Shown in pieces: positions 28,554-39,100 of a stretch of DNA of 64,000 nucleotides. Within the stretch, counting starts at the first letter, position 1. The number at the start of each line of letters is the position of its first letter. This stretch comes from CAYXSX01 sp964467925 (GTDB lineage Bacteria; Pseudomonadota; Alphaproteobacteria; Micavibrionales; Micavibrionaceae). The stretch covers positions 310,001 through 374,000 of the forward strand of contig CAYXSX010000001.1 of assembly GCA_964467925.1 (NCBI GenBank), read 5' to 3'. Made by a program: the position numbers and the translations under genes. The notes under the pieces are model-generated. The model was not told the origin of the DNA. It saw only the letters and a program-made list of their open reading frames with translations, and ran no database searches.

Positions 28554-28571
28554 GGGGAAAGCGACACCGAC

Positions 28572-28847
28572 TTAATAGCGATGATTAGTGGGCGGCTTGC
28601 AGAATAAACTTCGCTGCACATAAAAGTGATCATCTTCGCATTCATAGTACAAACACACGAGACGCCCTGCTAAAACATCATTGAAATTGTCTTGTTCTCT
28701 TTTATAGATATAGGAATTTTCAATAAAATTCTGAGGACTGCATCCAAGGCCCTGCCACCCGTCCAGATACCCCCAATGCCACTCAGGCAGAGAGATTTCG
28801 ATGTCAAAGTTGTTAAAAAGACAATATGTGCGCGTAATAATGCTCAT
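28572..28847 (-). CDS. Hypothetical protein, 91 aa
   Basis: A 91-residue protein rich in aromatics and acidic residues (LPEWHWGYLDGWQGLG, LVCLYYECEDDHFYVQRS). No family recognised. It is the last gene with backbone-like composition before the GC-rich mobilization region. Confidence 0.5.
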   Translation of the reverse strand: MSIITRTYCLFNNFDIEISLPEWHWGYLDGWQGLGCSPQNFIENSYIYKREQDNFNDVLAGRLVCLYYECEDDHFYVQRSLFCKPPTNHRY

Positions 28848-28899
28848 ACCGATAATTATCCTTAATTAAAATGATATTCACTGGTAGCGCTACTGTCAA

Positions 28900-29113
28900 A
28901 TTTGATACATCCACCAACTTAACATTCAACAATTATTTAGTTGTCTTAGTTGCTCTATATAAAGCCTTGAGTGGGCAGGCTGTACCCTAATCGGCCTACT
29001 GCCTGGCTTGCCAGGCGTAGCCCGAAGGGCGAAGAAGCCCGCCTGCGTTCGTTTCACTCACTACGGCGCGGCATAATGTTTTCTATTACTCGCTGCGCTC
29101 GAAAGAAAACCTA
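28900..29113. other. Leader of the mobilization operon; possible oriT region
   Basis: Composition changes by eye from AT-rich to GC-rich around 28,970. The stretch holds short inverted repeats (GCCTGGCTTGCCAGGC near 29000-29016) and is immediately upstream of the mobilization genes, where oriT is usually found. No oriT family was recognised and no nic site can be assigned. Confidence 0.3.
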
Positions 29114-29233
29114 ATGGTGCTGCCCGAGGGAGAAAGTCTGAACTCCCTCTTCCAGACCCTAGCGGATTGGGAGCACCAGCTAAAGGCGCTTGAAGGCGCT
29201 ATTCCCGTCGAATGGGAGGAGCCGACGCCATGA
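29114..29233 (+). CDS. Very small ORF upstream of the MobC-like gene, 39 aa
   Basis: An acidic 39-residue frame (begins VLPEGESLNSLFQTLADWE) whose TGA overlaps the ATG of the MobC-like gene. The overlap and codon use like that of its neighbour suggest translation and coupling. It may be a leader peptide or a small relaxosome accessory. No family recognised. Confidence 0.45.
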   Translation: MVLPEGESLNSLFQTLADWEHQLKALEGAIPVEWEEPTP

Positions 29234-29655
29234 GTCAGCCCCTCGCCAAATCGTTCGCCGATGTCGCCAAGCTTGCGAAGCGCAAGCCGAAGCGCCGTCG
29301 CCCGTCCTCGCTCTCGATCCGAGTGAGCGACGAAGAACGGACGATCCTTGAGCGCAAGGCGGGCAAGCGGTCCCTCGGGGCCTATGTCCGGGAAATGGCG
29401 CTCGGCGATAAACAGGCACCGCGCCGCAAGGGTGCGGCCAATCCCTCTATCGAATCCGTCCAGCTTGGCCAGATGCTCGGGAAGCTCGGCAAGTCCGAAC
29501 AGGTCTCGGTGCTGTTCCTGCTGCTGGTCGCCGCCGAAAAGAACCGCGTCATCCTAACCGAGACTGAGCGCGCCGCCCTGTATGAAGCCTGCGCCAATGT
29601 CCGGGAAGTTCGGGCGGCTGTCATGGGTGCGCTCGGCCTTCGGGGTGAAGAATGA
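29230..29655 (+). CDS. MobC-like relaxosome protein
   Basis: 141 residues from ATG 29230. Basic N-terminus (KLAKRKPKRRRPSSLSIRVS) followed by a ribbon-helix-helix-like section, RVSDEERTILERKAG and SLGAYVREMALG, the pattern of plasmid MobC/mobilization accessory proteins. These bind near oriT and help the relaxase open DNA. The stop overlaps the relaxase ATG by 4 bp, supporting a single relaxosome operon. GC-rich, unlike the backbone. Confidence 0.75.
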   Translation: MSQPLAKSFADVAKLAKRKPKRRRPSSLSIRVSDEERTILERKAGKRSLGAYVREMALGDKQAPRRKGAANPSIESVQLGQMLGKLGKSEQVSVLFLLLVAAEKNRVILTETERAALYEACANVREVRAAVMGALGLRGEE

Positions 29656-30704
29656 TCCTCGTCGGCAACCAGCGCGGGGGGGCGCGCAATCTCGCCCGGC
29701 ACTTGATGAAAACTGAGAACGAGCGCGTCGAGGTGGCGCAGCTGCGCGGCTTCATCGCCAACGATCTCGACGGGGCGTTTCGCGAGACCTACGCGATTTC
29801 GAAGGGGACGCGCTGCCAGCAATATCTGTTCTCGCTGAGCCTCTCGCCGCCCAAGGGGGCGAGCGTCAGCAACGAGCAGTTCGAGCAGGCGCTCGCCAAG
29901 GTCGAGGTCAAGCTGGGCCTGTCCGGCCAGCCCCGCGCGCTTGTCTACCACGAGAAGCGCGGCGACGATGGCGCTCTGCGCCGTCATGCGCATGCGGTGT
30001 GGAGCCGGATCGATATCGAGGAGATGAAGGCAATCCCGCTATCGCACTCGAAGCGCAAGCTTCAGGACGTGGCGCGCGACCTGTACCTCGAACACGGCTG
30101 GAAGATGCCGCGCGGGCTGGCTGTGTCGGGTGAGCGCGATCCGCGCAACTTCACCCTCGAACAATGGCAACAGGCCAAGATGGAGGCATTCCAGCGCGAG
30201 GTTGCCGAGAAAGAGGAACGCGAGCGCCGTGATGCCGAAGAACGCCGAGCCGCCCTCAAGGTCAAACAGGAAGCGCAGCGCCGGGAACGCGATGCGGCGG
30301 CTAAACGCCGAGCCGACGAAGAAGAGCGCCAGCGGCAAGCTCGCCTGCGCACAGGCATTGCTGGGCTATGGGATCGCATACGCGGGGAGCGGAAGCGCCA
30401 GCTTGAACGCAATCGGTTGGAAACCGAGGCCGGACAGCAGCGCGATCAGAGCGAGCGTCAGCAGTTCACCGCGACCCAGCTCTCCCAGCGCCGCGATCTG
30501 GCACAGGAACGAAGCTCACAGCGCGCGTTCAACGATGCGACGGTGCGCGAACTGAGCGAAGATGCGAGTGCCTTCCGGCGGATGGAGGCGGATGCCGAGA
30601 CGGAGCGCAACGCCCGGCGGGAGGCCTTTAAAGAGCGCAGGCGCACCGACGAGCGTTCTCGGCGCAGGGGGCGAAGCCGTGATGGACCTGAGATCGAACG
30701 GTAG
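29652..30704 (+). CDS. Relaxase/mobilization nuclease
   Basis: A 350-residue relaxase. The N-terminal nuclease part begins ILVGNQRGGARNLARHLM and contains RRHAHAVWSRID, a His-x-His metal-binding motif typical of mobilization relaxases. From about residue 170 to the end the protein is an extended Arg/Glu-rich predicted coiled coil with a basic tail. It would nick oriT and pilot DNA into a conjugative channel supplied by another element; no type IV secretion genes are in the window. Shorter than relaxases with helicase domains. Confidence 0.85.
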   Translation: MILVGNQRGGARNLARHLMKTENERVEVAQLRGFIANDLDGAFRETYAISKGTRCQQYLFSLSLSPPKGASVSNEQFEQALAKVEVKLGLSGQPRALVYHEKRGDDGALRRHAHAVWSRIDIEEMKAIPLSHSKRKLQDVARDLYLEHGWKMPRGLAVSGERDPRNFTLEQWQQAKMEAFQREVAEKEERERRDAEERRAALKVKQEAQRRERDAAAKRRADEEERQRQARLRTGIAGLWDRIRGERKRQLERNRLETEAGQQRDQSERQQFTATQLSQRRDLAQERSSQRAFNDATVRELSEDASAFRRMEADAETERNARREAFKERRRTDERSRRRGRSRDGPEIER

Positions 30705-31128
30705 TTGAAACCGTTCTAAAATACCTTAGATACAAGATATGAGTTGCGTGTCATGCAAATCGCGCAACCCAAAAATCTAACGAAACGCGCATTTGTCGCG
30801 CGCTTCGAATGTGGCCGACTAGTTTGGTGTCAGTGGTTTCAAATATAGAATTTCAATAGTGCAAGAATTGGACGCATTGATTTTCACTAAGTGTTTAATA
30901 ATGTCATTGGATTATTGAGTTAGATAATTACATATTATTTAGCAAATCAGATTGATTATCACGCCTAACCGTTTGTTTGAAAATACAAATAATAATTTGT
31001 TTGACAAATACAACCAGAAGTCGCTATGGAAAAAATACATAAAAAATGTACTGGTCATAGAAACCAATAATTAAAAAACGTGAACGCAGTTCGAATATGA
31101 TTTCGGTGAATGCGTTAGGGGAGATTTA
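30705..31128. other. AT-rich non-coding stretch with direct repeats and a possible promoter
   Basis: No convincing gene. Two near-identical direct repeats occur at 30972-30988 (TTTGTTTGAAAATACAA) and 30996-31013 (TTTGTTTGACAAATACAA), 24 bp apart. The second contains TTGACA (31001-31006), a possible -35 element for the genes starting at 31129. A sharp drop in GC marks the join between mobilization genes and the adhesin block. Confidence 0.45.
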
Positions 31129-31557
31129 ATGGGGGTTGTACTACGAGACATCGGAGCAATTTTTCTGTGCTCTTTTCTTTTTTTCTACATTGGTGGCATG
31201 CTTTTGGAGGGGGTTGAATATTACCGGTTTTGGCTCCTTCCCATATTCAATGGTCTATATTATGGAGTCCCGTGTTCGATCATATGGGTGATCTGCGTTA
31301 GGATATACAAGTCCAATCTTCTTTTGTTTTTAAGTTCATGGTTAACTGCGGCAGTATTATTGTATTTGTCCGCTGAGAGTGCGAAAGATGGGAATGCGTA
31401 CCTTCGGCTCTATGGCCTAGAAATGTATGTTAATGGTGAAATAACGATCTTCGGAGTGTTCTATAAGCTAACATCAAACCCACTAGGTGTATTGTCGATG
31501 TACGCGACATTATCGATCCTGGTTTCTCTTTTCAAAAAATATAAGGAGAAATCTTAA
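31129..31557 (+). CDS. Hypothetical four-helix membrane protein (upstream partner of cassette A)
   Basis: A 142-residue inner-membrane protein with about four hydrophobic helices (AIFLCSFLFFYIGGMLL, WLLPIFNGLYYGVPCSIIWV, LLLFLSSWLTAAVLLYL, GVLSMYATLSILVSLF). A Shine-Dalgarno-like AGGGGAGA precedes the ATG. Its TAA overlaps the ATG of the next gene, indicating coupled translation. No family recognised. It could be an immunity or accessory protein for the N-terminal domain encoded next; that is inference. Confidence 0.65.
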   Translation: MGVVLRDIGAIFLCSFLFFYIGGMLLEGVEYYRFWLLPIFNGLYYGVPCSIIWVICVRIYKSNLLLFLSSWLTAAVLLYLSAESAKDGNAYLRLYGLEMYVNGEITIFGVFYKLTSNPLGVLSMYATLSILVSLFKKYKEKS

Positions 31558-32714
31558 TGCCTAGTGCTCTCACGCCAACAACAAATGGTGCCATCTATAC
31601 AAAACAAGATGGCGAACAGTTAATTCTGGAAATTCCAAATTTTGACAATCTTGGAATTAATCCAAACGCACCGAGCTATCACGAGTATGATGAAGTTCAT
31701 CAGGCGGGCTCGTCGAATGTGCATTCCAACAATTATATAAGCAACTCTGATATAATATGGAGAAATCTACTCGAAGAACCTGCTCCGACGTTTGGGCTGG
31801 CCACCGGAGACATCCCGGTAACCTCGGGCTCCGTTACCACAATTCCAGGACTTGGGAGCGTTACAACGTATGTATACCCAGAAGACAACATCGTTGTTAA
31901 CGTTACTATACAAGGGCAGCATGCCCTGTATCCGGGTATTGTCGTAAGAGAACTTTATCAAGATAGCGACTCTAACTATGATATTAGAACAACTGGAATC
32001 GGGAATGGAATAAATCCATTTAACGTGAACGAAGCTCTTGCTGATTACGTATGGGGAAATAACGTAGAAAGAATACAGCGAGAATCTATTTTGGAAGATC
32101 ACGGATCTCTGCCTGCCCAATTTGCAACAGTAGATAATTTAAGAATATACAATAGTTCAGATTTTTCTCAGGCATTAACTTCCCTAGGGTACGCACAAGA
32201 TATCACAGAGCGATTTGGAACACAGGGATGGGGCGCACTTGGTGAAGGCAACGCGCATTATGACGATGTTACATACAGTTTTGGTGGCAGCAATTTCACA
32301 ATTTTTGGGGGCAGTCAAAACATCACCCTGCCCTCGGTGCCGCGGCCGGACAGCGTGATTTGGATCAACAACTCTTCCACCAGCGATTTTCAGGTAAACC
32401 CGCAACTTAATTTGTACTTCGACGGCTGGGCCAGCGGGCTGCGCAACTTCAAGTCCCCGATTGCCATCGATATGGACGGCGACGGGATCGAAACCACGCA
32501 CATCTATGACGATGGCGAGGTCTATTTCGACATTGACGGTGATGGCTTTGCCGAGCGCGTTGGCTGGATTGCACCCGACGACACCTTGATTGCCATGGAT
32601 CATAACGGCAACGGTACGATTGACGACATCACCGAGCTATATGGTGACGATGTCATGCCGGCATTCCAGAAGCTGGAATTGCATGACAGTAATGGAGGCT
32701 CTGAAAGGATTTAG
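31557..32714 (+). CDS. Orphan N-terminal fragment of an RTX-type secreted protein (cassette A)
   Basis: 385 residues. The first about 195 residues are unique. From IYNSSDFSQALTSLGYAQDI onward the protein is homologous to the large RTX protein downstream; residues about 253-380 are nearly identical to its residues 247-374, including the calcium-type loops DMDGDGIE, DIDGDGFAERVGW and DHNGNGTIDD. The homology stops abruptly at HDSNGG and a stop follows after five codons, so the repeat and adhesin body are missing. It looks like a displaced alternative N-terminus rather than a complete adhesin. Confidence 0.75.
   Translation: MPSALTPTTNGAIYTKQDGEQLILEIPNFDNLGINPNAPSYHEYDEVHQAGSSNVHSNNYISNSDIIWRNLLEEPAPTFGLATGDIPVTSGSVTTIPGLGSVTTYVYPEDNIVVNVTIQGQHALYPGIVVRELYQDSDSNYDIRTTGIGNGINPFNVNEALADYVWGNNVERIQRESILEDHGSLPAQFATVDNLRIYNSSDFSQALTSLGYAQDITERFGTQGWGALGEGNAHYDDVTYSFGGSNFTIFGGSQNITLPSVPRPDSVIWINNSSTSDFQVNPQLNLYFDGWASGLRNFKSPIAIDMDGDGIETTHIYDDGEVYFDIDGDGFAERVGWIAPDDTLIAMDHNGNGTIDDITELYGDDVMPAFQKLELHDSNGGSERI
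32314..32696 (+). repeat. Direct repeat, copy 1 (partner at 33906-34288)
   Basis: The first 346 bp (32314-32659) read identically in both copies; the remaining 37 bp differ at a few positions. The offset is 1,592 bp. Both copies are in the same codon phase relative to their own genes. Confidence 0.9.
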
Positions 32715-32716
32715 TG

Positions 32717-33151
32717 ATGAGATTTTTAATCATTTTAATGGTGGGATTTTTGATAATGGTGAGTGATCAGAATGCTCGAGCAAAAGAAAATGCCTCTTTG
32801 CCAGATATAAGAGTGTTGAATACAGGCAATAATGAAGAATTGAGGGTTTTTCTTAATAACATTTTTGCCCCTGGCACGGACCGCGCTTTTGTTGAGAAGA
32901 TGCTCATCGATGTTGCTGGAGCTCAAAAAGTAAAAGAGTTCGATTTGGTTAAGACATATGAAGGATATATCACATACGATTTTGATACAGAAAAATATAA
33001 AGAAAGCGCCGTATATTACTATAAGCGTCCTTTTATATATCGGGTTATGCACCTTTTTTTGACAGATGGCGCGTATGTAATTGCCGTTAACTATGATAAA
33101 AATAACCGTGTTATTGGGCGCATAACACTCTCTGGCCCAACGGGTTTATAG
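32717..33151 (+). CDS. Hypothetical secreted protein (upstream partner of cassette B)
   Basis: About 144 residues from ATG 32717; a GTG at 32714 overlaps the preceding stop. The N-terminus is a typical signal peptide (RFLIILMVGFLIMVSDQNARA). The mature part is a small alpha/beta domain with NNIFAPGTDRAFVEKMLID and TYEGYITYDFD, reminiscent of small periplasmic proteins. No family recognised. It precedes the large RTX gene by 15 bp and is likely co-transcribed with it. Confidence 0.65.
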   Translation: MRFLIILMVGFLIMVSDQNARAKENASLPDIRVLNTGNNEELRVFLNNIFAPGTDRAFVEKMLIDVAGAQKVKEFDLVKTYEGYITYDFDTEKYKESAVYYYKRPFIYRVMHLFLTDGAYVIAVNYDKNNRVIGRITLSGPTGL

Positions 33152-33166
33152 GCAGGGGGAGCGAAA

Positions 33167-36100
33167 ATGGGAAATTTATTTATCGCATCCAAGCCTGTAA
33201 CTGTTTCAGCAGGGGTTTTTGAGCATTTATACATCGTCTACGACCCGCAAGGTGACTTTGATCCTAGTAACCGCGCAAGTTTAGATAATGATCTAATTCT
33301 GCGTGGTGGGCCTAGCGGAATTCCAGGTGGCGGCTTTGACCCAATAGAGATACAAATTGGAGTGCCAATAAACTTTTCCAAAGACCCTCTTAACGATGCC
33401 GATCCACTATTAGATCGCGAATATACCCTGCTTAAATCAGGAGCAGATGCCGATCTTGCTTGGACGCAGATGCTTACAGTAATGCCTGGCATTGGGACTC
33501 AAACTTCAGATCCACGTATTTATGTTACGCCAGACGATGTCGGATATTTTGCTACTTACCAAAACTCTAATTCCGTCGTAAACACAGCCTTGTTCTCAGC
33601 CGGAATTGACCTTAGACAAAACACCCCATATTTTAACGGCAACCCTGAAAATGGGCGCTTTCCCGCGGGGCTCTTTCCCGGCCACAACAGAGTGCTTGGT
33701 GATATAAATGGCGATGGAAACTATCTTCAACAGACAGTTTATAGCAATAGTGCGCTTGGGAATGCATTTTCGTCCCTTGGGTATTCATCTTCAGTTTTGA
33801 ATGATTTTAGTTCGTTTGGATGGGGAGGCTTTGGATCGGGCAATAGTGGATACGATAATAGCGTATATACTCTAGATGGTCGATCTTATACAGGATTCGG
33901 CGACGGTCAAAACATCACCCTGCCCTCGGTGCCGCGGCCGGACAGCGTGATTTGGATCAACAACTCTTCCACCAGCGATTTTCAGGTAAACCCGCAACTT
34001 AATTTGTACTTCGACGGCTGGGCCAGCGGGCTGCGCAACTTCAAGTCCCCGATTGCCATCGATATGGACGGCGACGGGATCGAAACCACGCACATCTATG
34101 ACGATGGCGAGGTCTATTTCGACATTGACGGTGATGGCTTTGCCGAGCGCGTTGGCTGGATTGCACCCGACGACACCTTGATTGCCATGGATCATAACGG
34201 CAACGGTACGATTGACGACATCACCGAGCTATATGGTGACGATGTCATGCCAGCATTTCAGAAGCTGGCATTGCATGACAGCAATGGTGACGGGGTTATC
34301 AGCGCCCTGGATCAGGATTTCTCCAGCCTTGTTGTCTGGCGTGATTTAAATCAAAACGGCGTATCCGAAGACGGTGAATTGCAGGGACTGCTACAGGCCG
34401 GAATTCGGGAGATTTCCCTTTCGGAAACGCCGCTCGATGAATATCAGAATGAAAACTATCTCTCCGGCTCAGCATCGGTAACCTTTGTCGATGGCAGCCA
34501 AACCACGGCATATGACGTTCATTTCCTGAACGACAATCTCGACACCTGGTATGCAGGGGCACAAAGCCAGGTTTTCGGATCGACCTATGAGGTTTCGCCC
34601 GAAGCGCTGTTGATGCCGCTCTCGCGGGGGTATGGCGGCCTTCCCTCCTGGCACATCGCCATGACGAACAATGAGGGTCTGCGCGATCTGATGCGCGAGA
34701 TGCTCCAGTTGGGCTCCTCGGACATGTCAGCACTGTCCGACAAGATGGAAGCATTCCTCTTCGAATGGGCGGGCGTAACGGATAACGACCCCGCGGCGCG
34801 CAAGACCGGCGATGGCTCCAACATCGATGCGCGCAAGGTCGACTTCATCGAAAAGTTCACCGATACGCCCTGGCTGCAACTGGGAGCCTCGAGCCTGGTA
34901 GGCGCCGATGCCTCCATCGGGATCAAGAAAGTCTGGGCCGAGATTGAGAATATCATGACGGCGCGCGTCCTGGTTCAGGGCACGCTCAAATCCGCCATAT
35001 TCCAGAACGCTTCTTACGACTTTGTCTCAGACAACCTAACGCTGGGCGACAACATGGGAGATCTGATCGCCCGTGCATCCGACTACATCGCGGGTGAAGA
35101 CGATACGACAGCGCATGATTTCTGGCTGTCGATGGGGAACATCTTCATCCAGCACCGTGATGAGCTGGGCGTCGATATCGGGCAGATTTCCGATGCTCTG
35201 GATACCGCTTACGGCAGCGCGCTGTTTATCGGTGAGCAGGTCATCACGCCCGAAGACGGCGTCATTCATACGATCCTCTCGGGCAACAGCGAAACCCTGA
35301 CCACCAACACACTGACCGGCACCGAAGGTGCGGACAACATGACCGGCACCAATGCCGGGGACTACATATTCGGCAAAGGCGGCGGGGATGTGATCTCAGG
35401 TCGCGATGGGGATGACTTCCTGCGCGGCGACGATGGCGCTGACACGCTATCGGGCGGTAATGGCGATGACCGTCTGGAAGGTGCAGGCGGAAACGACCTT
35501 CTCGTGGGAGGTGCCGGACGTGACGACCTGCGCGGCGGCGATGGTGACGACACCATCTCGGGTGGTGATGGTGATGACATCATCAATGGTGGGGCTGGAA
35601 GCGATGATCTGGACGGCGGATCAGGGACCGACAAGCTCGATCTAGGAGGGCTCGGCGCCCCAGTTCACTTCGATATGAGGACCGGCCAGCTGATCGGTGC
35701 CGGAGTTAGTAGCGACAACATACGGAACTTCGAGAATATCGGTGGCAGCAATGGTGCCGACCAGTTGATCGGCGACGGGAATAACAATGTCATCAATGGT
35801 GAAGGAGGTGACGACACCATCTCGGGCGGGGACGGTGATGACCAGCTATTTGGTGCCGATGGAAATGACCTCCTCTTCGGCGGCGAAGGCAACGACATTT
35901 TCGATGGATATGCCGGTGCTGATACGATTGCCGGTGGCCCTGGCATCGACACGCTCAATTACGCTCACCCGTATAATCAAGGCGGCGTCATCGTCGACCT
36001 GCTCTTAGGCCGCGGCTTTGCTAATGCCGCACAGGGTGATGTTATCAGCGAGATTGATAACCTGACCGGCGGCAACGACGATGATGTGCTGATAGGTAAT

Positions 36101-39100
36101 AATGAAGACAATATTATACAAGGACTTGACGGCAACGACATTATCCGAGGTGAAGGCGGAAACGACACATTATTTGGGGGAAGCGGCGTAAATCAGTACG
36201 TTGGTGGTGAGGGAAGCGACGATTTCATCATAACGCCTCACGCATTCAACACTGACATCATTCATGACTTCCAGCCCGGCGTTGATCAGCTCGATTATAG
36301 CTTTTTCAGCAGTTCGGTTACGACAGCCACCACCATCGATCTGACGGAAACAAACGGAAGCACGCTCATTAGAATTGATGGTCAGCACCGTGTGCTGCTT
36401 GTCGGTGTAACCTCTGACGAGCTTTCGCTCTCAGACTTCATCTTGCCAGCCGATACGACACTCACAAGCCTTGCACCGCTAGACGTCCCGACCGTTGGCC
36501 TGACGCAGACGGGCGATGACTTTGGAAACCGCCTTTTCGGGACAGATTTCGACGATGTGATCGATGGCGGCGCGGGCAATGACACGATCGGTGGCGGCCC
36601 AGGGAACGACGTGCTCTCAGGCGGCGCAGGCGCCGACAAGTTCGTTAGCGGTCTCGGCGCAGACACAATAGATGGCGGCGAAGGTATCGACGCTGTCGAC
36701 TACGGTGACGCTACTGGATCGGTGGTCGTCAACCTCCAGGATGGTACTGGCCAGGGGAGCACAGCCGAAGACGACCAAATCAGCAATGTTGAAGCCGTCA
36801 CCGGTGGCGCAGGAGGCGATACGCTCATTGGAAGCAGCGAAAACAACCTTATTGCAGGTGGCGCTGGCGATGACCTGATCGATACCGGCGGCGGCATCAA
36901 TAACATTCTGGATGGGGGATACGGCAATGACACATTTGTTCTTCGGCAACAAGAAGGTCCGGCGCTTCCCGATAACGGTCTTTCAATTCTAAAATATAGT
37001 GGCAACGGTGTTTTTGTCACGACAGGTGGCACACCCAACAGCGTTGATTTAATAGCGGAATTCGAAGCGGGAAACCCTGACGAGAAGATTGATCTTACAA
37101 ATTTTGATATCAGTGAAATTTATGTTAGCAGCGTCGTTGGCCTGCAACTGAATGGAGAGACAATTAGCGGAACTGTTATCCAGATTTTCGACGGCTCTGA
37201 AAACCAGACAATCATTCTTAAGGATGTGGATGCCAATGACCTTGTCGAGGAGAACTTCGCTCTGCCCCCCTCGATAGCGTTTACTGATTTTCAGTTCCAG
37301 ACCATCGGCACACCGGGCAACGATGTTCTCTTTAACACCAGATATGATGACCAGGTCTTCCCTCGCGGCGGGCAGGATATAGTCGTAGGTGGGGAAGGCA
37401 ATGACACTGTCTATGCACAAAATTCAAACCCAGAAGCATTTGTTCTTAAAGCCAGCGCAGGGACAACAACGACAATTTATGGGTTCGATGGAAGCTATAA
37501 TACCTATCATTGGTTCCCGGGTTCACCTCCGCAGACCATTACACTCGGGCCGACCGGAACAAATGTTATAGATGATCTTACAAGTTCACTTCGTGATGTA
37601 ATTGATCTAAGCCGATTTGCAGGTATCCGGAACGTTGATGATCTCAATATCACCTACTCCGATACAAATGCGAACGGTATAAATGATCGTACAACCATTT
37701 CACTTACAGGCGGCCAAAGTATCGTACTTGAGAATTTTGCGGGAGGCGTTGATAGCACGTCGGTTCAGTCGGGCAACTATGATGCGCCGGAGTATGGAGT
37801 TACAGGATTTGGTTTTCTTATCAACGCGGACACTCGCGTCATCAATGCAAACACGTTCCTTTTCAATGACGGCACCCTCACGGGCACTGCCGCCAATGAT
37901 ACGCTAACCGGTGGATACGCAGCGGACGCCATCACCGCCGGCGCCGGTAACGATTTAGTGCACGGCGGAGGCAACAACGACACTCTTCTCGGCGGGAGTG
38001 GTAACGACACGCTCAGCGGCGGCCTGGGTAGCGATCTGCTCTCAGGAGGCGATAACGCGGACACCTTTGTGATTGCCCGCGACGCTGGCGCTACGGACAC
38101 GATCACCGACCTAGAATTCTGGCGTATAGGCGAGGTCATAGACCTTTCGGCCTTCGATGATCGGTTCGCCAATTTCGCAGCGCTTAAGGCCGCGATGTTG
38201 CGACAAGGCAGCGATGTGCATATCGACCTTGGCGGCGGTCAGACGCTGATCTTACAGAACATCGATCTGAGCGACCTAAGAGCCCAGAACTTTGCCGGCA
38301 ATGCCAGCATCAACGCCGACCCCACGGCGGAGGACGATACGTTCCTGGGGCTGGAAGACGAAGCGATCACTGGAAATGTTCTGGACGATAACGGCAACGG
38401 TCCTGATCTCGACCCGAACGGTGACCCTCTAAACGTCATTGCCGCCACCATCGAAACGGATGAAGGCGGTGAGGTTGTCCTGAACACGGATGGCTCATTC
38501 GCCTATACGCCCGCACAAAACTTCAACGGCTCGGACAGCTTCACCTATACAGCCAGCGATGGGCTTGGTGGGCTTGTTACGGCGCGCGTCGTGCTGACGG
38601 TTGGCGCGGTCAACGACGATCCCGAGGCGGTCAGCGATACGGCGGTCACCAACGAAGATACCGCCATCACGATCAATGTCCTGGCCAACGACGGCGATGT
38701 CGATGGCGATGCACTGACACCCGTGATTTGGGTGCCGCCATCGCATGGAAGTGCGGTGGTCAACGAGAACGGGACGATCACCTTCACCCCCCAAGCTGAC
38801 TACAACGGCTCAGTGACCTTCGAGTACCAGGTCAGCGATGGCCATGGTGGCACCGCCACGGCACCCGTCACCGTTACGGTCAACAGCGTCAATGATGCGC
38901 CAATCGGGCGGGACGATGTTTTCACAGGTGATGTCGGCACGGTCATCACAGGCAATCTGCTTGCCGATAACGGCAGTGGAACGGACAGCGATCCGGACGG
39001 CGACGCCTTAAGCGTGATTGCGGGAACGATCACAACAGCTGGCGGCGGCACTGTCGTCATTCAGACCAATGGCGATTTTGAGTACACACCGCAGGAAGGT

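Noticed and set aside
29111..29150. Loose similarity of GGTGCTGCCCGAGG to the tRNA-Leu 3' end, as a possible left attachment site
   Set aside because: Only short scattered matches, inside a plausible small ORF; a real att copy would share a continuous stretch.
29382..29993. A 203-codon minus-strand frame opposite the mob genes
   Set aside because: Antisense shadow in GC-rich coding DNA; the plus-strand relaxase and MobC-like proteins explain the region.
35300..38060. Regular GGxGxD-coding repeats considered as DNA-level tandem repeats
   Set aside because: Explained by the RTX nonapeptide protein repeats; DNA units are degenerate.
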